NCBI GenBank assembly: GCA_023253495.1
Contig: JALRGF010000409.1
Coordinates: 1-28,157 of the forward strand
Direction: 5' to 3'
DNA from: Verrucomicrobiales bacterium
GTDB taxonomy: Bacteria; Verrucomicrobiota; Verrucomicrobiia; Verrucomicrobiales; V1-33
DNA length: 28,157 bases
Made by a program: the position numbers and the translations under genes. The notes below the pieces were generated by a model, which made no database searches, was not told the origin of the DNA, and saw only the letters and a program-made list of their open reading frames with translations. Positions 7,386 through 15,889 of this stretch are shown one piece after another (positions within the stretch are counted from its first letter, which is position 1; each line of letters opens with the position of its first letter).

Positions 7386-8720
7386 TCAGCCCAGGCCTTC
7401 CACGCTCCACCCCTCCCGGTACTTCGGACGCACCAGTGCGGTCGCCGCCTCGTGGCCGGCAAAGGTCATGGCCGCGCTGTTCCATTCCAGTTTCCGGCCG
7501 GGGAAGCGCGCCGCAATGGTGCCGAGCAGACCGGTTTCGGTGAGCGGCGCCCCGTAGCTGAAGGGGGAGGTCGTCTTCACCTTGCCCTCACTGAGGATGG
7601 CCTCGACAAAATGATGGTAGTGGTTGCGCGGCTCGAGCTTGGGCAGCTGGACTTTGCGTCCCAGCACCTGCGGCGTGGCAAAATGCGGCAGCAACAGACG
7701 CCCCTCCTCCCCGATGAACAACGCCCCGCCACCGGGAATCGTCGCCCCCTGGAACAACGCCGGATCCGGCTGCTTGCCGCCGTCATACCACGTCACCGGC
7801 AACGGGCCGGCCGTGCGCGCGTTGCCGGCAAATTCATACCGGTAAATCGCCCAGTCCGGCCAGTTTTCGCGCCGGAATTCCTCGGAATCCGCCCACTCCG
7901 ACGGCACCTCAGCCTGCACCGAAACCGGCGGCACCAGATCCAGCGCCTTGAACGGCGTATCAAGAATGTGACAGCAGAAATCGGCGATCGGGCCGCCCCC
8001 GAAATCCTGCCATCCGCGCCAGTTGAACCGGTGATACACGTCCTTTTTGTACGGCCGCACCGGCGCCACCCCGAGCCAATGGTCCCAGTCCAGCCCGGCC
8101 GGCACCGGATCCTCACCGGCCGGACGTCCCCGCTGCGGGAAGGTCGCGGATGTCCACGCATGGATCTCCTTCACCTTGCCGATCACCCCGCTGCGCAACA
8201 GCTCGACCGCCGCGCGGTATTCATACTCCGACTGAATCTGGTTGCCCATCTGCGTCACCAGATGCCCGCGCCCCCCGGCGGCCTCCGCCAGTGCCCGCGC
8301 CTCGGCAATCGTGCGCGTCAGCGGCTTCTGGCAATACACATGCTTGCCCTGCTTCATCGCCGCCAACGCCATCGGTGCATGCATGTGGTCGGGAACCGTC
8401 ACATTCACCGAATCAAACTGGTCGGCCATCTCACCCAGCAGCACCCGCCAGTCCCGCACAAACCGGGCCCCGGGGAAAGCCGCGCGCGCCTCGGCCGCCA
8501 CGTTCTCATCCACATCACACAGCGCCACCACCTCCAGCTTCCCGCTGCCCACCAGCGTCTGCAGATCGCTCCACGCCTGGTTGGAACAGCCGATGGCCGC
8601 ATGACGGACTTTCCCGTTCGGCGAGGCCGCAAAGACTTTTGAGGGAACAAAGGTCGGAAAGGCCAGGCCGGCCGCCGCAGCGGACCCGGCACGCAAAAAT
8701 GATCGGCGCGTCGTTTTCAT
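7386..8720 (-). CDS. Tat-exported Gfo/Idh/MocA-family oxidoreductase
   Basis: 444-residue NAD(P)-dependent oxidoreductase of the sugar or inositol dehydrogenase type, exported by the Tat route: KTTRRSFLRAG at residues 2-12 is a clear twin-arginine motif, followed by a hydrophobic stretch and an FAAS cleavage region. The Rossmann half starts at about 37, but the usual GxGxxG loop is degenerate (IGCSNQA, 43-49). The EKP motif reads QKP (131-133) after KHVYC, as in many exported verrucomicrobial members. Further on, GGGPIADFCCHILD is the equivalent of the catalytic histidine region. The substrate is unknown. ATG 8720 puts the Tat motif at the N-terminus; the frame is open 13 codons further upstream, but that would bury the motif. 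A GTGACA hexamer lies 33 bp upstream. Next gene upstream on the same strand: psd. Confidence 0.85.
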   Translation of the reverse strand: MKTTRRSFLRAGSAAAAGLAFPTFVPSKVFAASPNGKVRHAAIGCSNQAWSDLQTLVGSGKLEVVALCDVDENVAAEARAAFPGARFVRDWRVLLGEMADQFDSVNVTVPDHMHAPMALAAMKQGKHVYCQKPLTRTIAEARALAEAAGGRGHLVTQMGNQIQSEYEYRAAVELLRSGVIGKVKEIHAWTSATFPQRGRPAGEDPVPAGLDWDHWLGVAPVRPYKKDVYHRFNWRGWQDFGGGPIADFCCHILDTPFKALDLVPPVSVQAEVPSEWADSEEFRRENWPDWAIYRYEFAGNARTAGPLPVTWYDGGKQPDPALFQGATIPGGGALFIGEEGRLLLPHFATPQVLGRKVQLPKLEPRNHYHHFVEAILSEGKVKTTSPFSYGAPLTETGLLGTIAARFPGRKLEWNSAAMTFAGHEAATALVRPKYREGWSVEGLG

Positions 8721-8753
8721 GATGGGCGCATTTCTCACGCGTCTGCGCCCGTT

Positions 8754-8759
8754 TGTCAC
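8754..8759 (-). promoter_or_regulatory. GTGACA element upstream of the Tat-exported oxidoreductase
   Basis: On the minus strand GTGACA (one mismatch to TTGACA) ends 33 bp before ATG 8720, in the 152-bp gap after psd. It fits the spacing seen elsewhere in the window; no -10 is recognisable. Confidence 0.25.
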
Positions 8760-8872
8760 CGACCAATCGTCAGGCCCCGCCCGCCGCCACCATCAGGTCG
8801 TTCGTGAGGCCGCATCAGGTTTTATCGCTCAAGAACCGGACCGCCTCCGGCCTCCCCGGGGCCCCGTCCGCA

Positions 8873-9790
8873 TCAGCCCGCCCGCCACCCCATCGGTTCA
8901 CCGACCCACGCATACAGCTCCCGATGGCACGCGGACTCGCGCATCAGGTCCGGCGCCAGTCGCACCCGCCCCGGCTCGAAAACCGTGATGACCGAGGACC
9001 CGCCGAAACGGAAATAGCCTTTTTCCGCCCCCTTGGCGACGGGGAGGCCGGGCCGGAACGTCTCCACCATGCTGCCGACATTGGTGGCGCCGATTTCCAG
9101 GACCAGGACGAGTCCGAACCGCTCGGTCTGAATCCGGGTCAGCATCCGCTTGTTCTCCCAGAGGTACGCCAACCGACGCCGCAAGGCGAGCGGGCTCACC
9201 GAAAACAACGGCCCCGGAAGCAGACGCGGCACCCCCGGCACCCCGCAGACCGGGAAATGAAACCGATGGTAATCGACCGGACACAGCCGCGACAACACCA
9301 GTGAGCCGCGGGCAAACCGCTCCGCCAATCCCGCATCCCCGAGCAAGGCCGCCAGGTCAAACGTCTGTCCCTTGACGAAAAACCCCTCCATCGCCGCAAT
9401 GTCAGGCACCGCCAGGTGCCGCCCGTCCGCCGGAAAAACCACCGCATCCGGATCCTCATCCACCGGGCGCACCCCGGGGCGCAGCCGACGATGGAAAAAC
9501 GCGTTGAAGCTCGCGAACGACCCGACCTCGTCGGCAAAGTCCGCCGGATCCAGGTCATACTTCTCAACAAATGGCGCAATCATCTCGCGACTGCGCTCCG
9601 AGTCCATCAGCCAGCCGTAAAACCGGGAAAACCCGGCCCGCTTCACCAGCGTGTGCAACGCCACCCGCCCCAGCGGACGTCCGTAAATCCACCGCAGAAA
9701 CGCCTCGCCATAAACCCGCTCGGCCTCGACGCGGCCGGTTCGGCGGTTGAAGAATTCAATCGGGGCTTCAGGTTTCATACATTCGGCCAT
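8873..9790 (-). CDS. psd: Phosphatidylserine decarboxylase proenzyme
   Basis: Converts phosphatidylserine to phosphatidylethanolamine at the inner membrane, using a pyruvoyl group made by self-cleavage. Diagnostic features in the 305 residues: FNRRTG and VYGE near the N-terminus; PADGR with Asp122; the DYHRFHFP block with His175 and His178; and FGGSS at 262-266, where cleavage before Ser265 would leave a 41-residue alpha chain. Asp122, His178 and Ser265 correspond to the maturation triad. The GGSS form, rather than LGST, marks the longer type II-like bacterial subfamily. The start codon ATG 9788-9790 directly abuts the stop of the upstream membrane-protein gene, implying translational coupling; an internal ATG at 9778 (MKPEAPIEFF) is an alternative. 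Confidence 0.92.
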   Translation of the reverse strand: MAECMKPEAPIEFFNRRTGRVEAERVYGEAFLRWIYGRPLGRVALHTLVKRAGFSRFYGWLMDSERSREMIAPFVEKYDLDPADFADEVGSFASFNAFFHRRLRPGVRPVDEDPDAVVFPADGRHLAVPDIAAMEGFFVKGQTFDLAALLGDAGLAERFARGSLVLSRLCPVDYHRFHFPVCGVPGVPRLLPGPLFSVSPLALRRRLAYLWENKRMLTRIQTERFGLVLVLEIGATNVGSMVETFRPGLPVAKGAEKGYFRFGGSSVITVFEPGRVRLAPDLMRESACHRELYAWVGEPMGWRAG

Positions 9791-10885
9791 TCAGTGGCCG
9801 CTGCCGGCAGCCGGCGCAACCCGCCGTCGCCGCCGCGCCCGCATGGCCGCACCGGCCACCACCAGAATCAGGAATGCCTCGGTCGCCGTGTAAACCAGCC
9901 CGCCACGCAGACCGAACGCCCAGTCGCCCCAGACCGCCGAAAATGTTTCCACCGGCTGATGCAGGGCGGTCGTCGCCACCGACGAGGCCGCCGCCACCGC
10001 CAGCCCCGCGGCCAGCCAGGCCCCGGCGGCACGGCCGCACCCGACCAGCACCGCGGCACCCGCCGCCGCCAGCGCCGCCCCGCCCCAGACCCACGGAGCC
10101 TGATCGGAACGCCAGACGCCCCAGCACGGCCAGTCGTGGTGGGTGGCCAGCCCGGCCCACTGGACCGCCCGGTCCACCAGCAACCAGATCAACAGCAGCT
10201 CCGCCCCCGAACGCCGATCCGTCCAGTCGGGCTGCGGCTGCGCCTGCTCACAAGTCAAACGCACGTTGCGATGACCGAGCAGCAGCATCAACAGCCAGAA
10301 AGCGACCGCCACCCCGCCCAGTCCCGCCAGATACTGCCAGGCCGGTGTGGAATCAAAGGGAGACAGCTTCGCCGTGAATTCCGGCGCGTTGTTGGCATTG
10401 ATCGCCCCGGCGCTCACCACCATCCAGAGGACTCCCTGCAGCCACCACGCCCACGCCAGCGCACGGGCCCAGCGACGCGCCAGAATCAGCCCGATCCCGA
10501 GCACCAGCGTACCGGCCGCCCCCACCGTATTCACCACCAGCAGCCGCGCCCGTTCCGGTGCATCCTGCGCCAACGCCGCCCATCCGCCGGTCACCAGGTG
10601 CCACACCGTTTCCCCCGCCAGCACGAACGCCAACACCAGATGCAACAGCCCGAGTACCGCCAGGGTGCCATGCCGGTTGACAAAAACCGGACCCGCCGGC
10701 GGCAGCGGCGGCGGCAACGGCATCCGGGGCGAACTTGCCATGATCTCCCGCAAATTGTCGGCCACCGGTCGATCACTCAGATCAATCGCCCGGGCCCCCG
10801 AATCCACATACTCGTTCGCCACTTCCGCCGCCGGCGGCGGAAGCGGGTCAAGGGGTCGGGGACTGGGGAGCGGCGGGATCGACAT
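9791..10885 (-). CDS. Polytopic membrane protein of unknown function
   Basis: 364-residue protein I do not recognise. A Pro-rich, presumably cytoplasmic N-terminus (1-70, with the acidic stretch ANEYVDSGARAIDLSD) precedes about eight hydrophobic helices (roughly 73-95, 114-136, 141-163, 186-204, 228-246, 265-283, 287-305, 328-349). The tail is very basic (RARRRRRVAP). Tryptophans are frequent near the membrane borders. There is no recognisable catalytic motif. Its stop abuts the psd start, so the two are probably co-expressed, which could place it in membrane-lipid or envelope biology; that is inference from context only. ATG 10885 has no Shine-Dalgarno sequence, and an internal ATG at codon 50 is possible. 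Confidence 0.65.
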   Translation of the reverse strand: MSIPPLPSPRPLDPLPPPAAEVANEYVDSGARAIDLSDRPVADNLREIMASSPRMPLPPPLPPAGPVFVNRHGTLAVLGLLHLVLAFVLAGETVWHLVTGGWAALAQDAPERARLLVVNTVGAAGTLVLGIGLILARRWARALAWAWWLQGVLWMVVSAGAINANNAPEFTAKLSPFDSTPAWQYLAGLGGVAVAFWLLMLLLGHRNVRLTCEQAQPQPDWTDRRSGAELLLIWLLVDRAVQWAGLATHHDWPCWGVWRSDQAPWVWGGAALAAAGAAVLVGCGRAAGAWLAAGLAVAAASSVATTALHQPVETFSAVWGDWAFGLRGGLVYTATEAFLILVVAGAAMRARRRRRVAPAAGSGH

Positions 10886-10939
10886 CTCAGAAGGCTGAAT
10901 ATGGCGAGGCCCGGCCCGCCGCCAAGTGGAAGAGGCATT

Positions 10940-12094
10940 TCATCCGTGGCGCCCGATCAGGTGCGCGCAGGCGGCATCACAGGCTTTTTCCGCCGCCTCG
11001 CCGCCCTGATTGCACGCCGCCAGCACCCCGAAATCACGCGCCGGCGCCAGCCACACCACCGCAAAAAACAAGGTGTTGCTTCCGGTATGCGTGATCGCCT
11101 GCCCCCCGGCCCACGGACGCGCGGCCCGGATCCAGCCGCCATAATAATCGTCCGGCCGGCCCACCCCGTGCAGGCGCGCCAGCGAGTCGCCCGTGATCAG
11201 GGCGGGCCGCGGGGCGGCCCCGCCCAGATGCCACTGCGCATACCGCGTCAGATCCGGCAGGCTCAGGTGCACCGTGCCCGCCGGTCCGATCGCCGGAACA
11301 TTGTCCGACTGCGGCCCCGGCCGCACCGGGGTGCCGTCGGACCGGTGCCCCCATGGCTGATCCACCTTCTCCGGATCTTTCGCCGGCGCCCCGAATCCGG
11401 CGGATTTCATGCCCAGCGGCTCAAAAAGCTCGCGCGTGATCAATTCCTCCCAGGGCCGACCCGCCACTGTCTCCAGCATCAGGCCCGCCATGGTGTATCC
11501 GGCATTGGAATATTCATAAGCCGTCTCCGGATCACGCGCCGGCGGGCCGGCCAGCATCACCCGGGCCAGCTCCCGACGCTGCTCCACCGGCGCCAGATCA
11601 CTCAGCCGCAACTTCTCATACAAGCCGTCCGGAATGTCCCGGCGCAACCCGCTCCGGTGCCGAAGCAACTGCCACATCGTCACCGGCCGCACCCGCCGGT
11701 GCAACGGCCAGCCCGCCAGCACCTCGCCCAGCGTACTGTCCCAACGCAACCGGCCCGCTTCCACCAGACGGGCCGCCAGTACCGCGGTCATCGATTTCGT
11801 GATCGAACCGACATGAAAACGGTCGTCACGCGTGACCGGCACTTCCGGGGCGGTCCGCACCCGCCGTCCGCTCACCGCCACCTCCAGAACCCGCCGCCCG
11901 CGAAAAGCCACCGCCGCCAACGCCGGCAGCCCGCCCCGCCCGCTCAAGTCTTCCAGCGTCGCGGCCAACGGCTGCTCCGGCCCGCGCGCCGCCAGCCCCC
12001 GTGCCACCGTCGGCAGTGCCGCCGCCACCCCGCCCAGCAGGCGCCGACGGCTCATTCCCCCGGACCACCACCCCGCCTCACCCGGCCGGATCAT
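10940..12094 (-). CDS. Serine beta-lactamase-like (class C/esterase) hydrolase, Tat-exported
   Basis: 384-residue member of the beta-lactamase/transpeptidase-like fold (PF00144 type), a family of esterases, peptidases and class C beta-lactamases. All three active-site elements are present: SITK (nucleophile Ser97, Lys100), YSN (Tyr195, Asn197) and HTG (336-338, in place of KTG). HTG is typical of esterase or peptidase members rather than true AmpC enzymes, so resistance should not be inferred. Residues 14-38 look like a Tat signal (MSRRRLLGGVAAALP). The ATG at 12094 overlaps the accD stop by 4 bp (ATGA), indicating translational coupling; the ATG at 12055 would put the Tat motif at the very N-terminus. 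The substrate is unknown. Confidence 0.85.
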   Translation of the reverse strand: MIRPGEAGWWSGGMSRRRLLGGVAAALPTVARGLAARGPEQPLAATLEDLSGRGGLPALAAVAFRGRRVLEVAVSGRRVRTAPEVPVTRDDRFHVGSITKSMTAVLAARLVEAGRLRWDSTLGEVLAGWPLHRRVRPVTMWQLLRHRSGLRRDIPDGLYEKLRLSDLAPVEQRRELARVMLAGPPARDPETAYEYSNAGYTMAGLMLETVAGRPWEELITRELFEPLGMKSAGFGAPAKDPEKVDQPWGHRSDGTPVRPGPQSDNVPAIGPAGTVHLSLPDLTRYAQWHLGGAAPRPALITGDSLARLHGVGRPDDYYGGWIRAARPWAGGQAITHTGSNTLFFAVVWLAPARDFGVLAACNQGGEAAEKACDAACAHLIGRHG

Positions 12095-12960
12095 CGACCG
12101 GCTCCCACATACCGGAGCACCTGCGAAATCTTCGTCCGCATCTGCCGGCGATCGACAATAAAATCAATCAACCCGTGCTCCAGCAGAAATTCCGCCGTCT
12201 GAAAACCCGCCGGCAGATTCTGATGCGTCGTCTCCTTCACCACCCGCGGCCCGGCAAATCCGATCATGCACCCGGGCTCGGCAAGAATCAGATCCCCGAG
12301 CGTGGCAAAACTCGCGGTCACCCCGCCGAACGTCGGATGCGTCAGCACCGACAGAAAGGCCAGTCCGGCATCATGATGCCGCGCCAGCGCCGCACTCGTC
12401 TTCGCCATCTGCATCAACGACAGAATCCCCTCGTGCATCCGCGCCCCGCCGCTGGCGGAAAAAATGATGACCGGTTTACCCTCCTGTGTCGCCGCCTCGA
12501 TCGCCCGCGTGATCTTTTCCCCGGCCACACTGCCCATCGAGGCCCCCAGAAAACGGAAATCCATCGCCGCCAGAACCACCGGCACTCCGTCAATCCGCCC
12601 GCGGCCGCTCAAGACCGCGTCGTTCAGACCGGTCGATTGGCGGTACTTCTTCACCTTCGCCGCATAGTCCTTGAACCCGAGCGAATCAATCGTCTCCAGA
12701 TGATCGTCCATCGATTGAAAGCTCCCCTCGTCACACAACGCCAGCAGGCGCTCCCGCGCCGCCACCGGGAAATGATGATCGCATTTCGGGCAGATCCGCT
12801 GGTTCTCGGCAAGCTGCAACTGATGGACCACCGCCCCGCAGGCCGGGCACTTCTGCCACAACCCGCCGGGAATGTCCTTCTTCTTTTCCCCGAAGCCCGG
12901 GTCCTCCGGGCGCCGGAGAAACTCGGAGATGTCGTCGTCGTCCGATGAGGTCTGGATCAC
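12091..12960 (-). CDS. accD: Acetyl-CoA carboxylase carboxyltransferase subunit beta
   Basis: Beta half of the carboxyltransferase that moves CO2 from carboxybiotin to acetyl-CoA, the first committed step of fatty-acid synthesis; it works with AccA, which is not in this window. The 289 residues show the C4 zinc ribbon (Cys38, Cys41, Cys57, Cys60: CPAC...CPKC), then the crotonase-like domain with SASGGARMHEGILSLMQMAK, GGVTASFATLGD and the FAGPRV...LLEHGLIDFIVDRR ending typical of AccD. The start is set at GTG 12958-12960, preceded by GGTGGA at a sensible distance. The frame stays open to 13107 but would then overlap the ABC permease gene with a low-complexity extension. The downstream beta-lactamase-like gene overlaps its stop by 4 bp. 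Confidence 0.95.
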   Translation of the reverse strand: MIQTSSDDDDISEFLRRPEDPGFGEKKKDIPGGLWQKCPACGAVVHQLQLAENQRICPKCDHHFPVAARERLLALCDEGSFQSMDDHLETIDSLGFKDYAAKVKKYRQSTGLNDAVLSGRGRIDGVPVVLAAMDFRFLGASMGSVAGEKITRAIEAATQEGKPVIIFSASGGARMHEGILSLMQMAKTSAALARHHDAGLAFLSVLTHPTFGGVTASFATLGDLILAEPGCMIGFAGPRVVKETTHQNLPAGFQTAEFLLEHGLIDFIVDRRQMRTKISQVLRYVGAGR

Positions 12961-13012
12961 TCGTCCACCGTATCGGCACACCGCAGCCCGGCATGCGTTT
13001 TTTTCACCTGTC

Positions 13013-13810
13013 TCAATTGGTGGCCACCTTGGTGAGCAGGCCTTTGGCGCGCACGGTGGCGAGGGTGCGGCCGTAGAAGAGGGCGGCGAGAAGGAGGAAG
13101 ACGGCATTGAGGGCGACGGCCCAGGCGAAGTGGGACCAGGAGAAGCCGAGGCCGGCCATAACGCCGCGCATGCCTTCGAAGACGTGGGTGCTGGGCAGGG
13201 TGAGGGCGGCCCATTGCAGCCAGCCGGGCATGACGGCCACCGGGTAATAGACGGCGGTCAGCGGCTGGATCAGGAAGGGCACGGCCCACGCCAGGTTTTC
13301 AGCGGCCTGGCCGAACCGCATGATCAGGGCGGTGGCGAACATCCCGATGGCCCACCCGAAGACCAGCAGGCATCCGAAGAACGGGACGAGGGCCGGGCCG
13401 ATGTCGAGCAGGTTGAAGCGGAAAAACACCCAGGAGAGCGACCACAGGATGAGCACGGTGATGGCGATACGGACCAGGCCGATGCCGAAGGCGGAGGCGA
13501 GGTATTCGGCCGGCCGGACCGGGGCGACAAAAATGTTGAGCAGGTTGCGGGTCCAGACGTCCTCGAGGAACGACAGGGCCACTCCCTGCTGAGACCGGAA
13601 CATCACGTCCCAGAAAATCACCCCGCCGAGCAGCCAGGTGAACGGCCCGGCTTCGCCCCCGCCCATTTTCGAATCGAGGTAGCGCGTCAGAAACCCCCAG
13701 GTGACCAGCTCCATGGTCGGCCAGAAGACCACCTCGGCCAGGCGCACCCAGTTCCGCGTGTACAGGAACAGATAGCGGCAGACGAGGGCAAAAACGATGC
13801 GTGGGTTCAT
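13013..13810 (-). CDS. ABC-2 type transporter permease
   Basis: 265-residue integral membrane subunit of an ABC exporter. It has about six hydrophobic helices and the ABC-2 features of an N-terminal RN-W-RLAEVVFWP segment and a final A-x-x-F-x-GRTLATVRAKG tail. It lies 25 bp after the ATPase gene on the same strand, so the two form a transporter. ABC-2 systems export drugs, polysaccharides or lipids, and nothing here fixes the substrate. ATG 13810 (MNPRIVFALVCRY) was chosen over an upstream in-frame start at 13861, which would overlap the ATPase and add a charged, non-family extension. The accD gene follows after 52 bp and may be read through. Confidence 0.85.
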   Translation of the reverse strand: MNPRIVFALVCRYLFLYTRNWVRLAEVVFWPTMELVTWGFLTRYLDSKMGGGEAGPFTWLLGGVIFWDVMFRSQQGVALSFLEDVWTRNLLNIFVAPVRPAEYLASAFGIGLVRIAITVLILWSLSWVFFRFNLLDIGPALVPFFGCLLVFGWAIGMFATALIMRFGQAAENLAWAVPFLIQPLTAVYYPVAVMPGWLQWAALTLPSTHVFEGMRGVMAGLGFSWSHFAWAVALNAVFLLLAALFYGRTLATVRAKGLLTKVATN

Positions 13811-13835
13811 GGGTCGACGGGAGCCGGCCAGCCGG

Positions 13836-14603
13836 TCATTTTGGGGCGGGCGCCGCCGCAAAGACGTCGCCGGCCTCGCTGCGCGCGATCTGGATGAACA
13901 CGTCCTCCAGCGAATCCCGCTGAAAGAGCGCGAGGACCTCGGCCGGCGTGCCGGCGGCTACCACCCGGCCCTTGTGAATGAAGAGCAGGCGGTCGCAGAC
14001 CTCCTCGATGTCGCGCATGTTGTGCGATGTATACACAATGGAGGTCTGGCGCTCGCGCTGCCGGGCGCGGATGAAGGTGCGCACCTTGTCGGAAATGTCC
14101 GGATCAAGGCTGGCCGTCGGTTCGTCAAGCAGCAGCAGCTCCGGATCGTTGAGAAATGCCTTGCACAGCTGCACGCGGGTGGCCTCGCCCGCCGAGAGCT
14201 GGCCGGTGACCCGTTTCCGCAGGTGCGGGATTTCCAGGTGCTCCAGCAGTTCGGTCACCTTGGCGCGGTGGTTTTTCACGCCGTAGAGCTGGGCGAACGT
14301 CCACAGGTTCTGACCGACGGTCAGGTTGCCGGGCAGCGCGACGTAGGCCGAGGCGAAATTGCAGCGGCGCAGGATCTCGACCCGGTGGGTCCTCAGCTCC
14401 CGCCCGAAAAGGCGCAGCGAGCCGCTGGTCGGCGTGGTCAGCCCGAGCAGGATATTCAGCGCGGTCGTTTTGCCGGCCCCGTTGACCCCGAGCAGGCCGA
14501 GGATTTCGTTGCGCGGCAGCGACAGCGACAGGTCCTCCAGCGCCACCGTCTCGCCGAAGGTCTTGCGCAGGTGGATCGCTTCGATGACCGGGGTGTCGTT
14601 CAT
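13836..14603 (-). CDS. ABC transporter ATP-binding protein (ABC-2 exporter partner)
   Basis: 255-residue cytoplasmic ATPase that energises the downstream permease. Walker A is GVNGAGKTT (39-47); the signature is LSAGE (136-140), a variant of LSGGQ; Walker B is LLLLDEP (156-162); the switch histidine is His194 in YTSHNM. The dimer-typical D-loop (SLDPD) follows Walker B. Length and order match the CcmA/NodI-like class paired with ABC-2 permeases. The start ATG 14603 is preceded by a short C-rich leader; a TTGAAA hexamer lies 34 bp upstream. The gene is divergent from the phosphoesterase gene. Confidence 0.93.
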   Translation of the reverse strand: MNDTPVIEAIHLRKTFGETVALEDLSLSLPRNEILGLLGVNGAGKTTALNILLGLTTPTSGSLRLFGRELRTHRVEILRRCNFASAYVALPGNLTVGQNLWTFAQLYGVKNHRAKVTELLEHLEIPHLRKRVTGQLSAGEATRVQLCKAFLNDPELLLLDEPTASLDPDISDKVRTFIRARQRERQTSIVYTSHNMRDIEEVCDRLLFIHKGRVVAAGTPAEVLALFQRDSLEDVFIQIARSEAGDVFAAAPAPK

Positions 14604-14637
14604 GCGGGGGCCGCACCTACGCGGGACGCGCGTCCGA

Positions 14638-14643
14638 TTTCAA
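14638..14643 (-). promoter_or_regulatory. TTGAAA element upstream of the ABC ATPase gene
   Basis: On the minus strand TTGAAA ends 34 bp before ATG 14603, inside the 181-bp gap between divergent genes (14604-14784). It is a one-mismatch relative of the TTGAC motif seen at the same distance from other starts. No -10 is evident. Confidence 0.25.
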
Positions 14644-14784
14644 CCGGCAATAAACCCCGGAAGACAACTTTGCCGGTCCCGGCCTCCCCGCCCCGCTCCT
14701 CACGGGATCTGGCAAAACCGGCACACGCCTCGGGCTCGCCAATCCGTGATTTGCCGATATGATCTTCCATACAACCTCAGGCTC

Positions 14785-15615
14785 ATGACCTCCGATCCCC
14801 GAACGCCCTCCCCGCGCTTCATCCGCTTCAAGACACTCTTCCTGTCCGACGTGCACCTCGGCACGCCCGACTGCAAGGTGCACGAGGTCTGTGACCTGCT
14901 CCGCCGCAGCCGGTGCGAAAAACTCGTGCTCAATGGCGACATCATCGACGCCTGGCACCTCTCGCGCCGCCGCAACAACTGGACGACCGCCCACACGCGC
15001 TTCATCCGCCTTGTTCTCCGCAAGCTGGAGAAAGAAAATACCGAAGTCGTCTACCTCCGCGGCAACCACGACGACCTGCTCCACCGCTTCCTGCCGATGC
15101 GGCTCGCCGGGCTCTCGATCGTCAATGAACACGTCCACCAGACGCCCCAGGGCGATTATCTGGTGGTCCACGGCGACGGCTTTGACCAGGTGACCACCAA
15201 CTACCACTGGGTCGCCCACCTCGGGGCCATCGGCTACGACCAGCTCCTGCGCCTCAACCGCGTCTACAACTGGTGGCGGCGGCTGCGCGGCAAGGAATAC
15301 TTCTCGCTGAGCAAGGCGATCAAAGCGCGCGTCAAACAGGCGATCAGCTTCACCGGCCGCTACGAGGAACAACTCCAGGCGCTGGCCACCGAAAAAAACT
15401 GCCGCGGCATCATCTGCGGCCACATCCACACCCCGGCTGACAAATTCGTCGGTCCCATCCATTACCTGAACTCCGGTGACTGGGTGGAGTCGCTGACCTG
15501 CATCGTCGAACACCTCGACCGGCGGCTCGAGGTCCTGCACTACCGCGACTTCCTCACGCTGGCCGGGCCGGCGCCGGTGGCCGCCGGCTCCCGCCCTCCC
15601 GGCCGCCCCTCCTGA
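14785..15615 (+). CDS. UDP-2,3-diacylglucosamine diphosphatase-like metallophosphoesterase
   Basis: 276-residue calcineurin-like phosphoesterase of the LpxH/COG2908 type. In lipid A synthesis such enzymes cleave UDP-2,3-diacylglucosamine to lipid X, at the cytoplasmic face of the inner membrane. The five metal-site motifs are present in order: SDVHLG (Asp22, His24), NGDIID (Asp52), GNHDD (Asn94, His95), VVHGD (His129) and GHIHTP (His213, His215). The Pro/Gly-rich tail after 260 is not conserved and ends in the decayed region. ATG 14785 was chosen because the fold starts about 15 residues later; the frame is open much further upstream, but that part lies antisense to the ABC ATPase gene. True LpxH, the wider LpxH2-like family or another phosphoesterase all remain possible. 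Confidence 0.8.
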   Translation: MTSDPRTPSPRFIRFKTLFLSDVHLGTPDCKVHEVCDLLRRSRCEKLVLNGDIIDAWHLSRRRNNWTTAHTRFIRLVLRKLEKENTEVVYLRGNHDDLLHRFLPMRLAGLSIVNEHVHQTPQGDYLVVHGDGFDQVTTNYHWVAHLGAIGYDQLLRLNRVYNWWRRLRGKEYFSLSKAIKARVKQAISFTGRYEEQLQALATEKNCRGIICGHIHTPADKFVGPIHYLNSGDWVESLTCIVEHLDRRLEVLHYRDFLTLAGPAPVAAGSRPPGRPS

Positions 15616-15655
15616 CCCGCGCCGGAACCGCCGGGTCCCCCACGACCGGAATGAT

Positions 15656-15889
15656 GCGGTAGGGGAACGGCGGATTGGCGACGATGGTGTCGAAGAGCGG
15701 CTTCTTTGCCGGGTTCAGCTCGCGCAGGATGTCCCACTCGTTGAGCAGGGTGTCGCCGTGGAAGATCTCGAACTCCGTGTCCTTCACCCCGTGCAGCAGC
15801 ATGTTCATGCGCGCCAGGTTATACGTGGTGATGTTCTTCTCCTGACCGAAAATCTTCCCGATGGTGCCGCCCGCCGTGGCGACCTTCTG
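15656..15889 (-). pseudogene. Fragment of a type I restriction-modification DNA methyltransferase (HsdM)
   Basis: The minus-strand frame gives about 78 codons closely resembling the core of HsdM: TIGKIFGQEKNITTYNLAR, then MNMLLHG, FHGDTL, and the catalytic NPPF motif (VANPPFPYR). Similarity stops right after NPPF, and the SAM-binding DPxCGSG motif that should lie just upstream is absent. A stop codon precedes the fragment at 15896-15898. Only the middle of a roughly 500-residue protein survives, so it cannot be functional. The frame runs on to 15554 antisense to the phosphoesterase gene, but that part has no resemblance to HsdM. Confidence 0.8.

Noticed and set aside
10940..12094. Antibiotic-resistance beta-lactamase
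   Set aside because: The third motif is HTG rather than KTG and the context is housekeeping; the family is mostly esterases and peptidases, so resistance is not supported.
9416..12202. 928-codon plus-strand open frame
   Set aside because: It covers psd, the membrane protein and the beta-lactamase-like gene on the opposite strand and encodes an Arg/Pro/His-rich low-complexity product without motifs.
12961..13107. Longer N-terminus for AccD
   Set aside because: It would overlap the ABC permease gene and adds a Ser/Pro/Ala-rich sequence; GTG 12960 has a plausible ribosome-binding site and gives the usual length.
14758..14763. TATGAT as -10 box for the phosphoesterase gene
   Set aside because: No acceptable -35 hexamer lies 16-18 bp upstream (CTCGCC region); kept only as a weak possibility.
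14359..14784. N-terminal extension of the metallophosphoesterase
   Set aside because: This stretch lies antisense to the ABC ATPase gene; the family fold begins just after ATG 14785.
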